NCBI GenBank assembly: GCA_041685075.1
Contig: JAWLGN010000027.1
Location: 1 to 31,223 of the forward strand
Reading direction: 5' to 3'
DNA from: JAMCRM01 sp041685075
Lineage (GTDB): Bacteria > Acidobacteriota > Terriglobia > Bryobacterales > Bryobacteraceae
DNA: 31,223 nt
Shown here: piece by piece, positions 15,400 through 22,165 of the stretch
Position numbering within the stretch: position 1 is the first letter of the stretch
Layout: every line of letters begins with the position of its first letter
Program-made: the position numbers and the translations under genes
The notes under the pieces: generated by a model
What the model was told of the DNA's origin: nothing
Databases searched by the model: none
The model's input: only the letters and a program-made list of their open reading frames with translations

Positions 15400-17603
15400 C
15401 ATCGCTCCTGTTTCGACATCTTCACGGCGCGCCGCAACCGCTCCGGGTCTCCCCATGTTGGGCGGGCGTGCGCCAGCACTTCGGCCGCGGTGAACCAGAA
15501 CCGCTTCGCCTGGCGGCGGCTGTGCAGCCGCGCCTGGTCGTTATAGTGCGGCGAAGACGGGTCCTCCGACTGGCCGTAGGGCAGCAGGCTCCAGATCTCT
15601 TTCGGCGAGCCTTCCATCACCACCATCAGGTGTCCCCAGCCGTCGTTGCAGTGTATGCGGCCGTCTTCCTGCTCGACGCCGCTATCGGGGTGCAGCACGC
15701 CGAACATGGACGTGCCGCCCAGCGGGAACTCCCCGCCCCGCACGGCGATGTTGATATCGCCCCACGGCACTTCGTCCCTGCCGAACCGTTCGGGGATGCG
15801 CGCCGCGGCCGCATCCAGCGCTTCGAGCGCCATGCGCTGCTCCTCCGGCGAGGCGAGATCGATGCGGTTCCGCTCCCGCGAGTTGAAGCGCGCGAACTTC
15901 GCCCGCCCGAACAGCTCCTCATAGGCCTTGCCCCAGAAGTGGAACCACGTGTAGGCCGTCGATTCCTTGCTGGAGCGCCGGTCCCAGGCGGCCAGCGCAC
16001 GGACAACGCGCGTGCGGCGCGGGTGCCCATCTTCCGCGGCCGCGGCGGCGCGGGTGATGAGCGGCACCGCCACGTCGGCCACCAGGATGTAGGTGTCGAA
16101 CGCCAGGTCGAGCATTTCCTCGAGCGTGAACCTGCGATCCCCCGCCAGCACCTGGAACAGTCGCTCGCCGCGCGTGTTCAACGCTTCCTCGCCGGCGTCC
16201 GGCCGCGGCTTCGATTTCAGGTAGTAAGGAATGGGCTCGTCCGGCTTCAGCCCTGCCCCGCGCGTTACGGTCCAGTACGGGTTGTTGCAGTTCTGCAGAA
16301 ATCCCGAGGCCGGGTTCAGCACCTGCGGGTAGAGGGAGAACGGCAGGTAAGGTCCCCACTCGGTGGCGCTGGTCCAGCCGGGGACGGGCTTCGACCAGTC
16401 GTAGCCCTCCGCGCGCCGCGGCACGCTGGCGTTGTGCACCCAGAAAATGTTCCGCGCGTCGGTGTAGAGCAGGTTCCAGCGGGGCATCAGCCGGCGGGCC
16501 ACCGCAGCCTGAAACTCCGCAAGATCCCGCGCCTTCATCAGGCCGTACAGGCCCGCCGAGTAGTTGACACCCTCGAACTCCGGCAGCTTCACCGACCAGG
16601 CGCGGTTTCTTGCCGCATCGAACTTCACGATGGGGCCGTGATGCGTGTAGTAGAGCGGCAGGGTGATGGCTTCCAGGCCCTTGGGACCCTTGACGCGAAA
16701 CGCTTCGTATTCCACTTGAATGTCCCGCCAGGAACCGTCGTAAAGATATTGAAGCCGGTTCGCAGGGTTGATCTTCTCCTCGTAAACATCGGCGATGTTC
16801 GGATCGTTCCACGTTGCCGACCAGGTAGTAACGTCGCTGAAACCGTCGAGGAAGAAGGGGCTGCCGAACCAACTGATGCCGCCCACGTTCAGCTTGCCGG
16901 GCACCATCAGGTGAGCCTCGTAGTTCTGGAAGCGGTTGCTCCAGGGCATGTGGGTATGTTCGACGTGGATGATGCGCCCGTTCGCGGACCTCTCCCGGGA
17001 GATGGCCCACTGGTTCGATCCCAGCGCGGGAAAGGAATAAGGCCGGTCCGCGAGCTTCGAGAGCGCGTCGTGAATGCTGTAGAACCGGAAGTAGTGGCTG
17101 CGCTCGAGCGCCTCGATATCTTCCGCGCTGACCGAATCGATCCATTCGGGAATCCGGGCGCGGTGCTCCCGGATGTAGGCGTTCACGCCGGCGGCAAAGG
17201 CACGCAGAATCGCATACACCTGTGGTTCGATGCGCTCGCGGTTGTCGTCAACTCCCTTCCTGGTACGCAGCAACCGCTGCAGGTAATCGCCATCCCAGCG
17301 ATACTCGTAAGGGATGAAGCGCAGATAGCCCTCGCCGAGCGCTTCGAAGCCGAGCACTTCTGCCCGCCGCCCGCGCGCGTCGAAGTACTGCAGCATCATG
17401 CGTTCCAGGTGATCCTGGGCCTGCGCGTAACCGTAGCCGAAGAATGCGGCCTCTTCCGTTTCGCCCACGATGTGGGGTACGCCGTAGTCATCGCGGTAGA
17501 TGGTGACCTGTTCCGCCAGGCGCTCGGCATCCGTGGCCGCCGCAAGTGCCTGCAGCACCGTGAAGCAGCAGAACGCCAAGAGCAAATGTTTCAGGCGATG
17601 CAT
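15399..17603 (-). CDS. Penicillin acylase-family (Ntn) amidase, secreted
   Basis: A 734-residue protein with signal peptide MHRLKHLLLAFCCFTVLQALAAA. Penicillin acylase family features are the alpha-subunit start (VTIYRDDYGVPHIVGETEEAAFFGYGYAQAQDHLERMMLQ) and the autocatalytic cleavage site ALGSNQWAIS, where Ser196 becomes the N-terminal nucleophile of the beta subunit. Oxyanion and substrate residues are expected around YTHHGPIV and NLLYTDA. The family hydrolyses amide bonds of N-acyl compounds (beta-lactam side chains, acyl-homoserine lactones, N-acyl amides) in the periplasm. As first gene of the long catabolic unit it probably removes an acyl or amine group from the imported compound. Its stop overlaps the next start. 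It begins without a Shine-Dalgarno sequence behind a TATAAT box. Confidence 0.92.
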   Translation of the reverse strand: MHRLKHLLLAFCCFTVLQALAAATDAERLAEQVTIYRDDYGVPHIVGETEEAAFFGYGYAQAQDHLERMMLQYFDARGRRAEVLGFEALGEGYLRFIPYEYRWDGDYLQRLLRTRKGVDDNRERIEPQVYAILRAFAAGVNAYIREHRARIPEWIDSVSAEDIEALERSHYFRFYSIHDALSKLADRPYSFPALGSNQWAISRERSANGRIIHVEHTHMPWSNRFQNYEAHLMVPGKLNVGGISWFGSPFFLDGFSDVTTWSATWNDPNIADVYEEKINPANRLQYLYDGSWRDIQVEYEAFRVKGPKGLEAITLPLYYTHHGPIVKFDAARNRAWSVKLPEFEGVNYSAGLYGLMKARDLAEFQAAVARRLMPRWNLLYTDARNIFWVHNASVPRRAEGYDWSKPVPGWTSATEWGPYLPFSLYPQVLNPASGFLQNCNNPYWTVTRGAGLKPDEPIPYYLKSKPRPDAGEEALNTRGERLFQVLAGDRRFTLEEMLDLAFDTYILVADVAVPLITRAAAAAEDGHPRRTRVVRALAAWDRRSSKESTAYTWFHFWGKAYEELFGRAKFARFNSRERNRIDLASPEEQRMALEALDAAAARIPERFGRDEVPWGDINIAVRGGEFPLGGTSMFGVLHPDSGVEQEDGRIHCNDGWGHLMVVMEGSPKEIWSLLPYGQSEDPSSPHYNDQARLHSRRQAKRFWFTAAEVLAHARPTWGDPERLRRAVKMSKQER

Positions 17604-17618
17604 TTGACCCAGGGCCGC

Positions 17619-17624
17619 ATTATA
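17619..17624 (-). promoter_or_regulatory. TATAAT -10 box of the acylase-glycosidase-TonB operon
   Basis: On the minus strand a perfect TATAAT (plus-strand ATTATA) ends 15 bases before the ATG at 17603, leaving a leader of roughly nine or ten bases and no Shine-Dalgarno sequence. The -35 position at 17-base spacing reads TTTCAG, a poor match. The predicted operator at 17674-17691 lies exactly 51 bases upstream, as in the cyclase operon promoter. Confidence 0.6.
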
Positions 17625-17673
17625 CGGGAGGCGGCCCGCGCCTGAAAGTGCCGCGGCGGCTCAAAGGCGCGAG

Positions 17674-17691
17674 GTTTCCAGCTAATCGGAA
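17674..17691 (-). promoter_or_regulatory. Predicted IclR-type operator in the acylase/GH2 divergent region
   Basis: Read on the minus strand the site is TTCCGATTAGCTGGAAAC, matching the cyclase-operon site at 14 of 18 positions and, after a two-base gap, sharing CGCGC as well (minus strand 17671-17667; 2507-2511 at the other site). It is in the same orientation and at the same distance from a TATAAT box as that site. It also lies 52 bases before the divergent GH2 start codon, so both directions may be controlled. Confidence 0.65.
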
Positions 17692-17717
17692 CCTCCCCGC
17701 GTTCCCGGGGAAGTTCC
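17688..17717. repeat. 30-base imperfect palindrome in the divergent promoter region
   Basis: Left arm GGAACCTCCCCG (17688-17699) and right arm CGGGGAAGTTCC (17706-17717) pair at 11 of 12 positions around a six-base centre. It contains nested TTCC/GGAA pairs (TTCCCGGGGAA, GGAAGTTCC) and shares its first four bases with the operator at 17674-17691. It could be a second regulator site or a hairpin in the GH2 leader. Confidence 0.5.
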
Positions 17718-17743
17718 AGGAGAGCCCATGCTAGGTTGAAGCC

Positions 17744-20515
17744 ATGGCCCACGGAACAGATCGAGTCCGGCTTGCGGTGCTGGCGCTGTGCGGCTGCCTG
17801 GCTCCTGCCCTTGTCTTGGCGCAGGAGAGGGCGCGCATCGGCCTGAACGGCGAGTGGCAGTTCCGCCTCGACCCCGCCGCCGGCGGCGAAGCCCAAGGCT
17901 GGCACTCGCCCGGCGTGCCGTTCCCCGACACCATCCGGGTGCCCGGCTGCTGGCAGGCGCAGGGTTTCGGCGAACCCGCGGGCAACCTTCGGAACCACTA
18001 TTCCGGCCATGCGTGGTACCGCCGAACGCTGTCCATTCCGGCCGCCTGGCGCGGCAAGATCGTGATGCTGCGGGTAGGCGGCGTGACCCGCCGCGCCGCC
18101 GTGTTCGTCAACGGCACGCGCGTGGGCGAGCACGATGGCTTCAGCACGCCCTTCTCCCTGGACATCTCCGATGCGCTGCGCCCCGGCGCCGATAACACCA
18201 TTGCATTCCTGGTAGCGAACCCGGGAACCGCCGTCACGGAATCGCCCGACGCGCAGAAGGCCAACGACCCCACCGGCATGTTCAACTACATCGGCAACTG
18301 GGGCGGCATTCACGGCAACGTGGCGCTGGAAGCCATCGAGCCTGAATGGATCGACGAGGTCGCCGTAGAGCCGGAGGTCGCCAGCCAGCGCGTGCGTTTC
18401 CGGCTGGCCATTCGCAGCCGCGAATCGGGCCCCGCGCATCCGGCCCGCGTCGAGGTGGAGGTGGATGGCCGGCGCGCCTCCGCCACCCTCAGCGTCCGGC
18501 CGGGACGCGGTGCCCAGGCCGACGTGACCCTCGCCATGCCCGGCGCGCGCCTGTGGTCTCCGGACGATCCCCACCTCTACACGGCCTCCATCCGGCTCTT
18601 CAGCCACGGGCGCCAGCGCGACCGCATCGAGCAGCGGTTCGGAATGCGGGAAATCGCCGCGCGCGGCAGCGTGCTCCTGCTGAACGGCAAGCCGCTCTAC
18701 CTGCGCGGCTTCGGCGACGACAACATCGAGGTGCTCACGGGCGTGCCGCCCGCCTCGAAACAGGTCTATTTGGAACGGCTGCGCCTGGCCCGGAGCTTCG
18801 GCTTCAACGCGGTACGCTTCCACTCCATGACGCCCATGCGGGAGTACTTCGAAGCGGCCGACGAGGCCGGCATCCTGGTGATGGCCGAGCTGCCGGTGGC
18901 CTATACCATGTACCTGCTGCCCCACAGGGATTTTCTGCGCAAGGAACTGGAACGCATTCTCCGGCTGCACCGCAACCATCCGTCGTTCCTTTCGCTGGCC
19001 TTCGGCAACGAGTTCAACCTCCGGTGGCTCAAGACCGAACAGGAGCGGCAGACGTTCCGGGAAACGGTGGAGGAGTTCTACCGGGTGGGCAAATCCATCG
19101 ACCCCCAACGCCTGCTGCTCTCGAACGACGGCTACGTGATGCGTCCCACCGACATGGTGAGCCTGTTTCGGGACCCTCCCGGAGACGTGCCCGCCGTGCG
19201 GCACGAGTTCGGCAACTACTACTGCTCACTGCCGGACATCTCCCTCATCGATCGCTTCACCGGCGTCATGGCGCCCTCCTGGCTCGAAGAGAAGAAGCGC
19301 TGGGTGGAGAGGAGCGCGCTCCAGGAGCTCTATCCCACGCTGTTGCGCAACTCCCAGCGACTGCTGCACCTGGGGCACAAGTACCAGATCGAGCGCGCCC
19401 GCATGCTGCGGGAGTTCACCGGCTACCATTACTGGCTGATCGTGGACTTCCCCGGCGGCACGGGCGAAGGCGATTCCTGGGAGGAAGGCTGGTTCGACTA
19501 CTTCTGGCGCCCCAAGGGCGTCACGCCGGAACAGGGCCGCGAGTTGAACGCCGCGGTGCTGCTCATCGCCGGCGCCGGAGTGAACGACCGGACGATGTGG
19601 AACGGCTCGCGGAAGCGCATCCCGGTCTATGTGTCCAACTACGGCGACGCCGATATCCAGAGCGGCGTGCTCTCCTGGCAACTTCTGGAAAGCGGCCGCC
19701 GCGTTTCCGGCGGTGAGACGGCCGGCATCACCGCCCCGCTCGGCGAAGTATCCCGCATCGCGGAGATCGAGGTGGAGGCGCCCTCGGGCGACAGCGCGCG
19801 GCAGCTCGAACTGGTGATTACGCTGCGGAGCAGGCAGGCAACACACGTGAACCGCTGGAGCCTTTGGAGCTTCCCGCGCGAGGGACTGCTGAAAAACGCC
19901 GGCATCCCCGTCACCGCACGCGTCAAGTGGGAAGGGCTACGGCGGCTCTACCCCTTCATCCAGGACGGCCAGCCCGACCGCAAGGGCCTGCTGATCACCT
20001 CCGTGCTGGACGATGAAGCGGCGCGTTTCCTCCACTCCGGCGGCCGCGTGTGGCTGCTGGCGGATCGCGCCCAGTTCGGCCGCGCCGGCGACGCCGCCTT
20101 CTTCCCCGCCTCGGGAGGCGCGCTGGGCACCCTGGTGCGGGATCATCCCGCGCTGGCCGGCTTCCCCCACGAGGGCTTCTGCGATCTCCAGTTCTACAAT
20201 CTGCTCGAGGGCGCCTGGAACTTCCCGCTCGACAACTGGCCTCGGGAGCTGTCGCCGATTGTCGGGGGCGTGAGGACCACCTCCTCGTTTCTGAGCAAGC
20301 GCAAGGATCTCTCGAAGACCGGCTACATTCTTGAAGCGAAGGCCGGGGAGGGCCGGCTGCTCGTCACCACGCTGCGCCTGCGGGACCACCTGGACGAGGC
20401 CTATCCCGAAGCCGTCTACCTCTTCGACCGCCTGCTGCGCTACGTTGCGGGACCGGCCTTCGATCCGCGGGTGGAGGCGGGCGAAGAGCACCTGCGGCGG
20501 CTATTGGTGCGCTGA
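17744..20515 (+). CDS. Glycoside hydrolase family 2-type protein, secreted
   Basis: A 923-residue protein with a signal sequence (RLAVLALCGCLAPALVLAQ, cleavage near residue 27). Order of domains: jelly-roll sugar-binding domain (LNGEWQFRLDP, VPGCWQ, WYRRTLSIP, VFVNGTRVGEHDGFSTPFSLDI), immunoglobulin-like domain (about 200-305, LWSPDDPHLY), TIM barrel (from GKPLYLRGFGDDNIE). Acid/base candidate is Glu423 in AFGNEFN and nucleophile candidate Glu488 in VRHEFGNYY, followed by extra beta-sandwich domains. GH2 covers galactosidases, glucuronidases and mannosidases; the substrate is not evident. The start at 17744 is the first in-frame ATG after stops. It is divergent from the acylase operon across a 140-base regulatory region. 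Confidence 0.9.
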   Translation: MAHGTDRVRLAVLALCGCLAPALVLAQERARIGLNGEWQFRLDPAAGGEAQGWHSPGVPFPDTIRVPGCWQAQGFGEPAGNLRNHYSGHAWYRRTLSIPAAWRGKIVMLRVGGVTRRAAVFVNGTRVGEHDGFSTPFSLDISDALRPGADNTIAFLVANPGTAVTESPDAQKANDPTGMFNYIGNWGGIHGNVALEAIEPEWIDEVAVEPEVASQRVRFRLAIRSRESGPAHPARVEVEVDGRRASATLSVRPGRGAQADVTLAMPGARLWSPDDPHLYTASIRLFSHGRQRDRIEQRFGMREIAARGSVLLLNGKPLYLRGFGDDNIEVLTGVPPASKQVYLERLRLARSFGFNAVRFHSMTPMREYFEAADEAGILVMAELPVAYTMYLLPHRDFLRKELERILRLHRNHPSFLSLAFGNEFNLRWLKTEQERQTFRETVEEFYRVGKSIDPQRLLLSNDGYVMRPTDMVSLFRDPPGDVPAVRHEFGNYYCSLPDISLIDRFTGVMAPSWLEEKKRWVERSALQELYPTLLRNSQRLLHLGHKYQIERARMLREFTGYHYWLIVDFPGGTGEGDSWEEGWFDYFWRPKGVTPEQGRELNAAVLLIAGAGVNDRTMWNGSRKRIPVYVSNYGDADIQSGVLSWQLLESGRRVSGGETAGITAPLGEVSRIAEIEVEAPSGDSARQLELVITLRSRQATHVNRWSLWSFPREGLLKNAGIPVTARVKWEGLRRLYPFIQDGQPDRKGLLITSVLDDEAARFLHSGGRVWLLADRAQFGRAGDAAFFPASGGALGTLVRDHPALAGFPHEGFCDLQFYNLLEGAWNFPLDNWPRELSPIVGGVRTTSSFLSKRKDLSKTGYILEAKAGEGRLLVTTLRLRDHLDEAYPEAVYLFDRLLRYVAGPAFDPRVEAGEEHLRRLLVR

Positions 20516-21265
20516 TTATTTGGCCGACCAGCCGCCGTCCACCGGCAGAACCGCCCCGGTGATGTAGGATGCTTCGTCGGAAGCGAGAAACAGCGCCGCC
20601 TGCGCGACCTCGTGCGGCTGGCCGACGCGGCCCAGCAGCGTCTGGCGGCACTGCCATTCGTAGTGCGGCTCGCCGGGCTTGGGCGAGATGCGCGTCTGAA
20701 TGGGGCCCGGGCAGAGCGCGTTGACCCGGATGTTGTAAGGGCCGTAATCGTACGCCGCGCTGAGCGTGAAGCCAAGCAGCGCAGCCTTCGTGGCGGTGTA
20801 GGCCACCGAAGCCGGACAGCCCGCCAGCGCCTGCACCGAGACGATGTTCACGATGGAACCGCACTGCTGCGCGATCATCCACGGCAGCACGGCCTGGGTG
20901 AACCGCTGCGCGCCCATCACCGCCACCTGAAAACAGCGGTTCCATTCTTCGTCGGTGGCTTCGAGCGCGCCGTGGAACTCGCCCAGGTAAGCGGCGTTGT
21001 TACACAGGATCTCCACGCGGCCGTAACGCTCTGTGGCCAGTTGCACGGCGGCTGCGGCATCGGCCGCGGAGGAGACATCGCCGTGGGAAAAAGCCGCCTG
21101 GCCGCCCGCGGAACAGATCTCTTCCACCGCCTGCTCTCCAGCCTGCCGGTCGATGTCGGTGACCACCACCCAGGCGGCCTGCCGGGCAAACTCTTGCGCG
21201 ATGGCCCGGCCGATCCCGTGCGCCGCGCCCGTCACGATAGCCGTCTTGTTCCGCAGCCTGCCCAT
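20516..21265 (-). CDS. SDR-family NAD-dependent dehydrogenase
   Basis: A 249-residue classical short-chain dehydrogenase. The cofactor motif TGAAHGIG is at 12-19, Asp37 after strand 2 (VVTDID) points to NAD rather than NADP, NNAA is at 89-92, and the catalytic set is Ser143, Tyr156 and Lys160 (YTATK). Family members nearest in pattern oxidise sugars, sugar acids or polyols. It lies beside the IclR gene, with the regulator's palindromic operator in the shared 68-base promoter region. Its stop codon directly abuts the GH2 stop, leaving no space for a terminator. Confidence 0.93.
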   Translation of the reverse strand: MGRLRNKTAIVTGAAHGIGRAIAQEFARQAAWVVVTDIDRQAGEQAVEEICSAGGQAAFSHGDVSSAADAAAAVQLATERYGRVEILCNNAAYLGEFHGALEATDEEWNRCFQVAVMGAQRFTQAVLPWMIAQQCGSIVNIVSVQALAGCPASVAYTATKAALLGFTLSAAYDYGPYNIRVNALCPGPIQTRISPKPGEPHYEWQCRQTLLGRVGQPHEVAQAALFLASDEASYITGAVLPVDGGWSAK

Positions 21266-21287
21266 AACTTTGAGCTGTCATTCTCCA

Positions 21288-21318
21288 TTGACGCCCGAGC
21301 GCTGTCAACTGCTACAAT
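21288..21318 (+). promoter_or_regulatory. Sigma-70-like promoter of the IclR gene
   Basis: TTGACG (21288-21293) and TACAAT (21313-21318) are separated by 19 bases; both hexamers match the consensus at five of six positions. Transcription would begin near 21325, directly at the palindrome of 21327-21342, an arrangement expected for autorepression. Confidence 0.55.
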
Positions 21319-21326
21319 CGGGGCTA

Positions 21327-21344
21327 TTCCAGCATGCTGGAAAC
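21327..21344 (+). promoter_or_regulatory. Predicted autoregulatory IclR operator
   Basis: TTCCAGCATGCTGGAA (21327-21342) is a perfect 16-bp palindrome, followed by AC so that the 18-base element TTCC-N5-GCTGGAAAC matches the other two predicted sites. It begins about two bases after the predicted transcription start and includes the upstream candidate ATG (21334). Confidence 0.7.
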
Positions 21345-21345
21345 T

Positions 21346-22131
21346 ATGCCGGCTGCATTGAAAACAGCATCGGTCCCCGCTCTGGAGCGGGGATTGGCGG
21401 TCCTGGAGATCGTAGCGAAATCGCGCAACGGGTTGACCTTCTCCCAGATTGCGCGCTGCCTCGACTTCCCCAAGAGTTCCATCCATTCCCTGCTGCTGAC
21501 GTTTGTGCGGGAAGGGTACCTGCACCGCAGCGAAACCAGCGGCCGTTACACCTGCGGGATGAAGCTGATCCGCATCGCCGACGATGCCATGGAAGGCATC
21601 GCCTATCGCCAAAAGACCGTCCCGCTGCTGCGCCAGTTAATGGAGAGCACGCGCTTGACGGCGCACATGGCCATTCTGGAGCGGAACGAAGCTACCGTCA
21701 TCGCCAAGGTCGAGGCGCCCGGCTCGCACTCGGTGGCCACCTGGGTGGGCAAGCGCATCGACGTGCATTGCACCAGTCTGGGGAAGTGCCTGATCGCTTA
21801 CCTCTCGCCCGCCGAGGTCGAACGCATCACCAGCGAGCACGGCCTGTTGCGGCACAATGAAAACACCGTCGTTTCTCTGCCCGAGTTGAGGCGGGAATTG
21901 GCCCGGGTGCGGAAACTGGGCTACGCGGTCGACGACGAAGAGGAAGAACTCGGAATGCGCTGCATCGGGGTGCCGGTGTTCGACAAAGAAGGCCGCGTGC
22001 TGGCCGCCATCAGCGTCTCCGGCACCACCGAGCAGATCCACGAGGGCAACTACGAGCAGATCCGGGAACGGCTGCTCGAGACCGCGCGCCTGATTTCGGC
22101 ACGCTTGACCCTCGCGGCTGAAACCCGCTAA
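21346..22131 (+). CDS. IclR-family transcriptional regulator
   Basis: A 261-residue protein from the ATG at 21346; an alternative ATG at 21334 would give 265 residues but lies inside the operator palindrome and has no Shine-Dalgarno sequence. The N-terminal winged helix-turn-helix is GLTFSQIARCLDFPKSSIHSLLLTFVREGYLHR, with wing SGRYTCG. The C-terminal IclR effector domain follows (AHMAILERNEATVIAKVEAPG, VHCTSLGKCLIAYL, GYAVDDEEEELGMRCIGVPVFD). IclR proteins bind small carboxylates or aromatic acids and can activate catabolic operons while repressing themselves. It is adjacent to the SDR gene and probably controls that gene and the two catabolic operons through the shared element. Confidence 0.93.
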   Translation: MPAALKTASVPALERGLAVLEIVAKSRNGLTFSQIARCLDFPKSSIHSLLLTFVREGYLHRSETSGRYTCGMKLIRIADDAMEGIAYRQKTVPLLRQLMESTRLTAHMAILERNEATVIAKVEAPGSHSVATWVGKRIDVHCTSLGKCLIAYLSPAEVERITSEHGLLRHNENTVVSLPELRRELARVRKLGYAVDDEEEELGMRCIGVPVFDKEGRVLAAISVSGTTEQIHEGNYEQIRERLLETARLISARLTLAAETR

Positions 22132-22143
22132 ACCGCGTCCTCC

Positions 22144-22165
22144 GGCAGGAGGCCTTACTCCTGCC
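22144..22165. terminator. Hairpin between convergent IclR and RND operons
   Basis: Perfect 8-bp inverted repeat GGCAGGAG / CTCCTGCC with a six-base loop. The stop codon of the RND outer-membrane factor gene (22155-22157) lies in the loop, and the IclR stop is 12 bases before the stem. No T-tract follows on either side, so it may act as a bidirectional but inefficient terminator. Confidence 0.5.

Noticed and set aside
15468..17645. 725-codon plus-strand open frame opposite the penicillin acylase
   Set aside because: Antisense shadow of a well-recognised gene with signal peptide and catalytic GSNQW motif.
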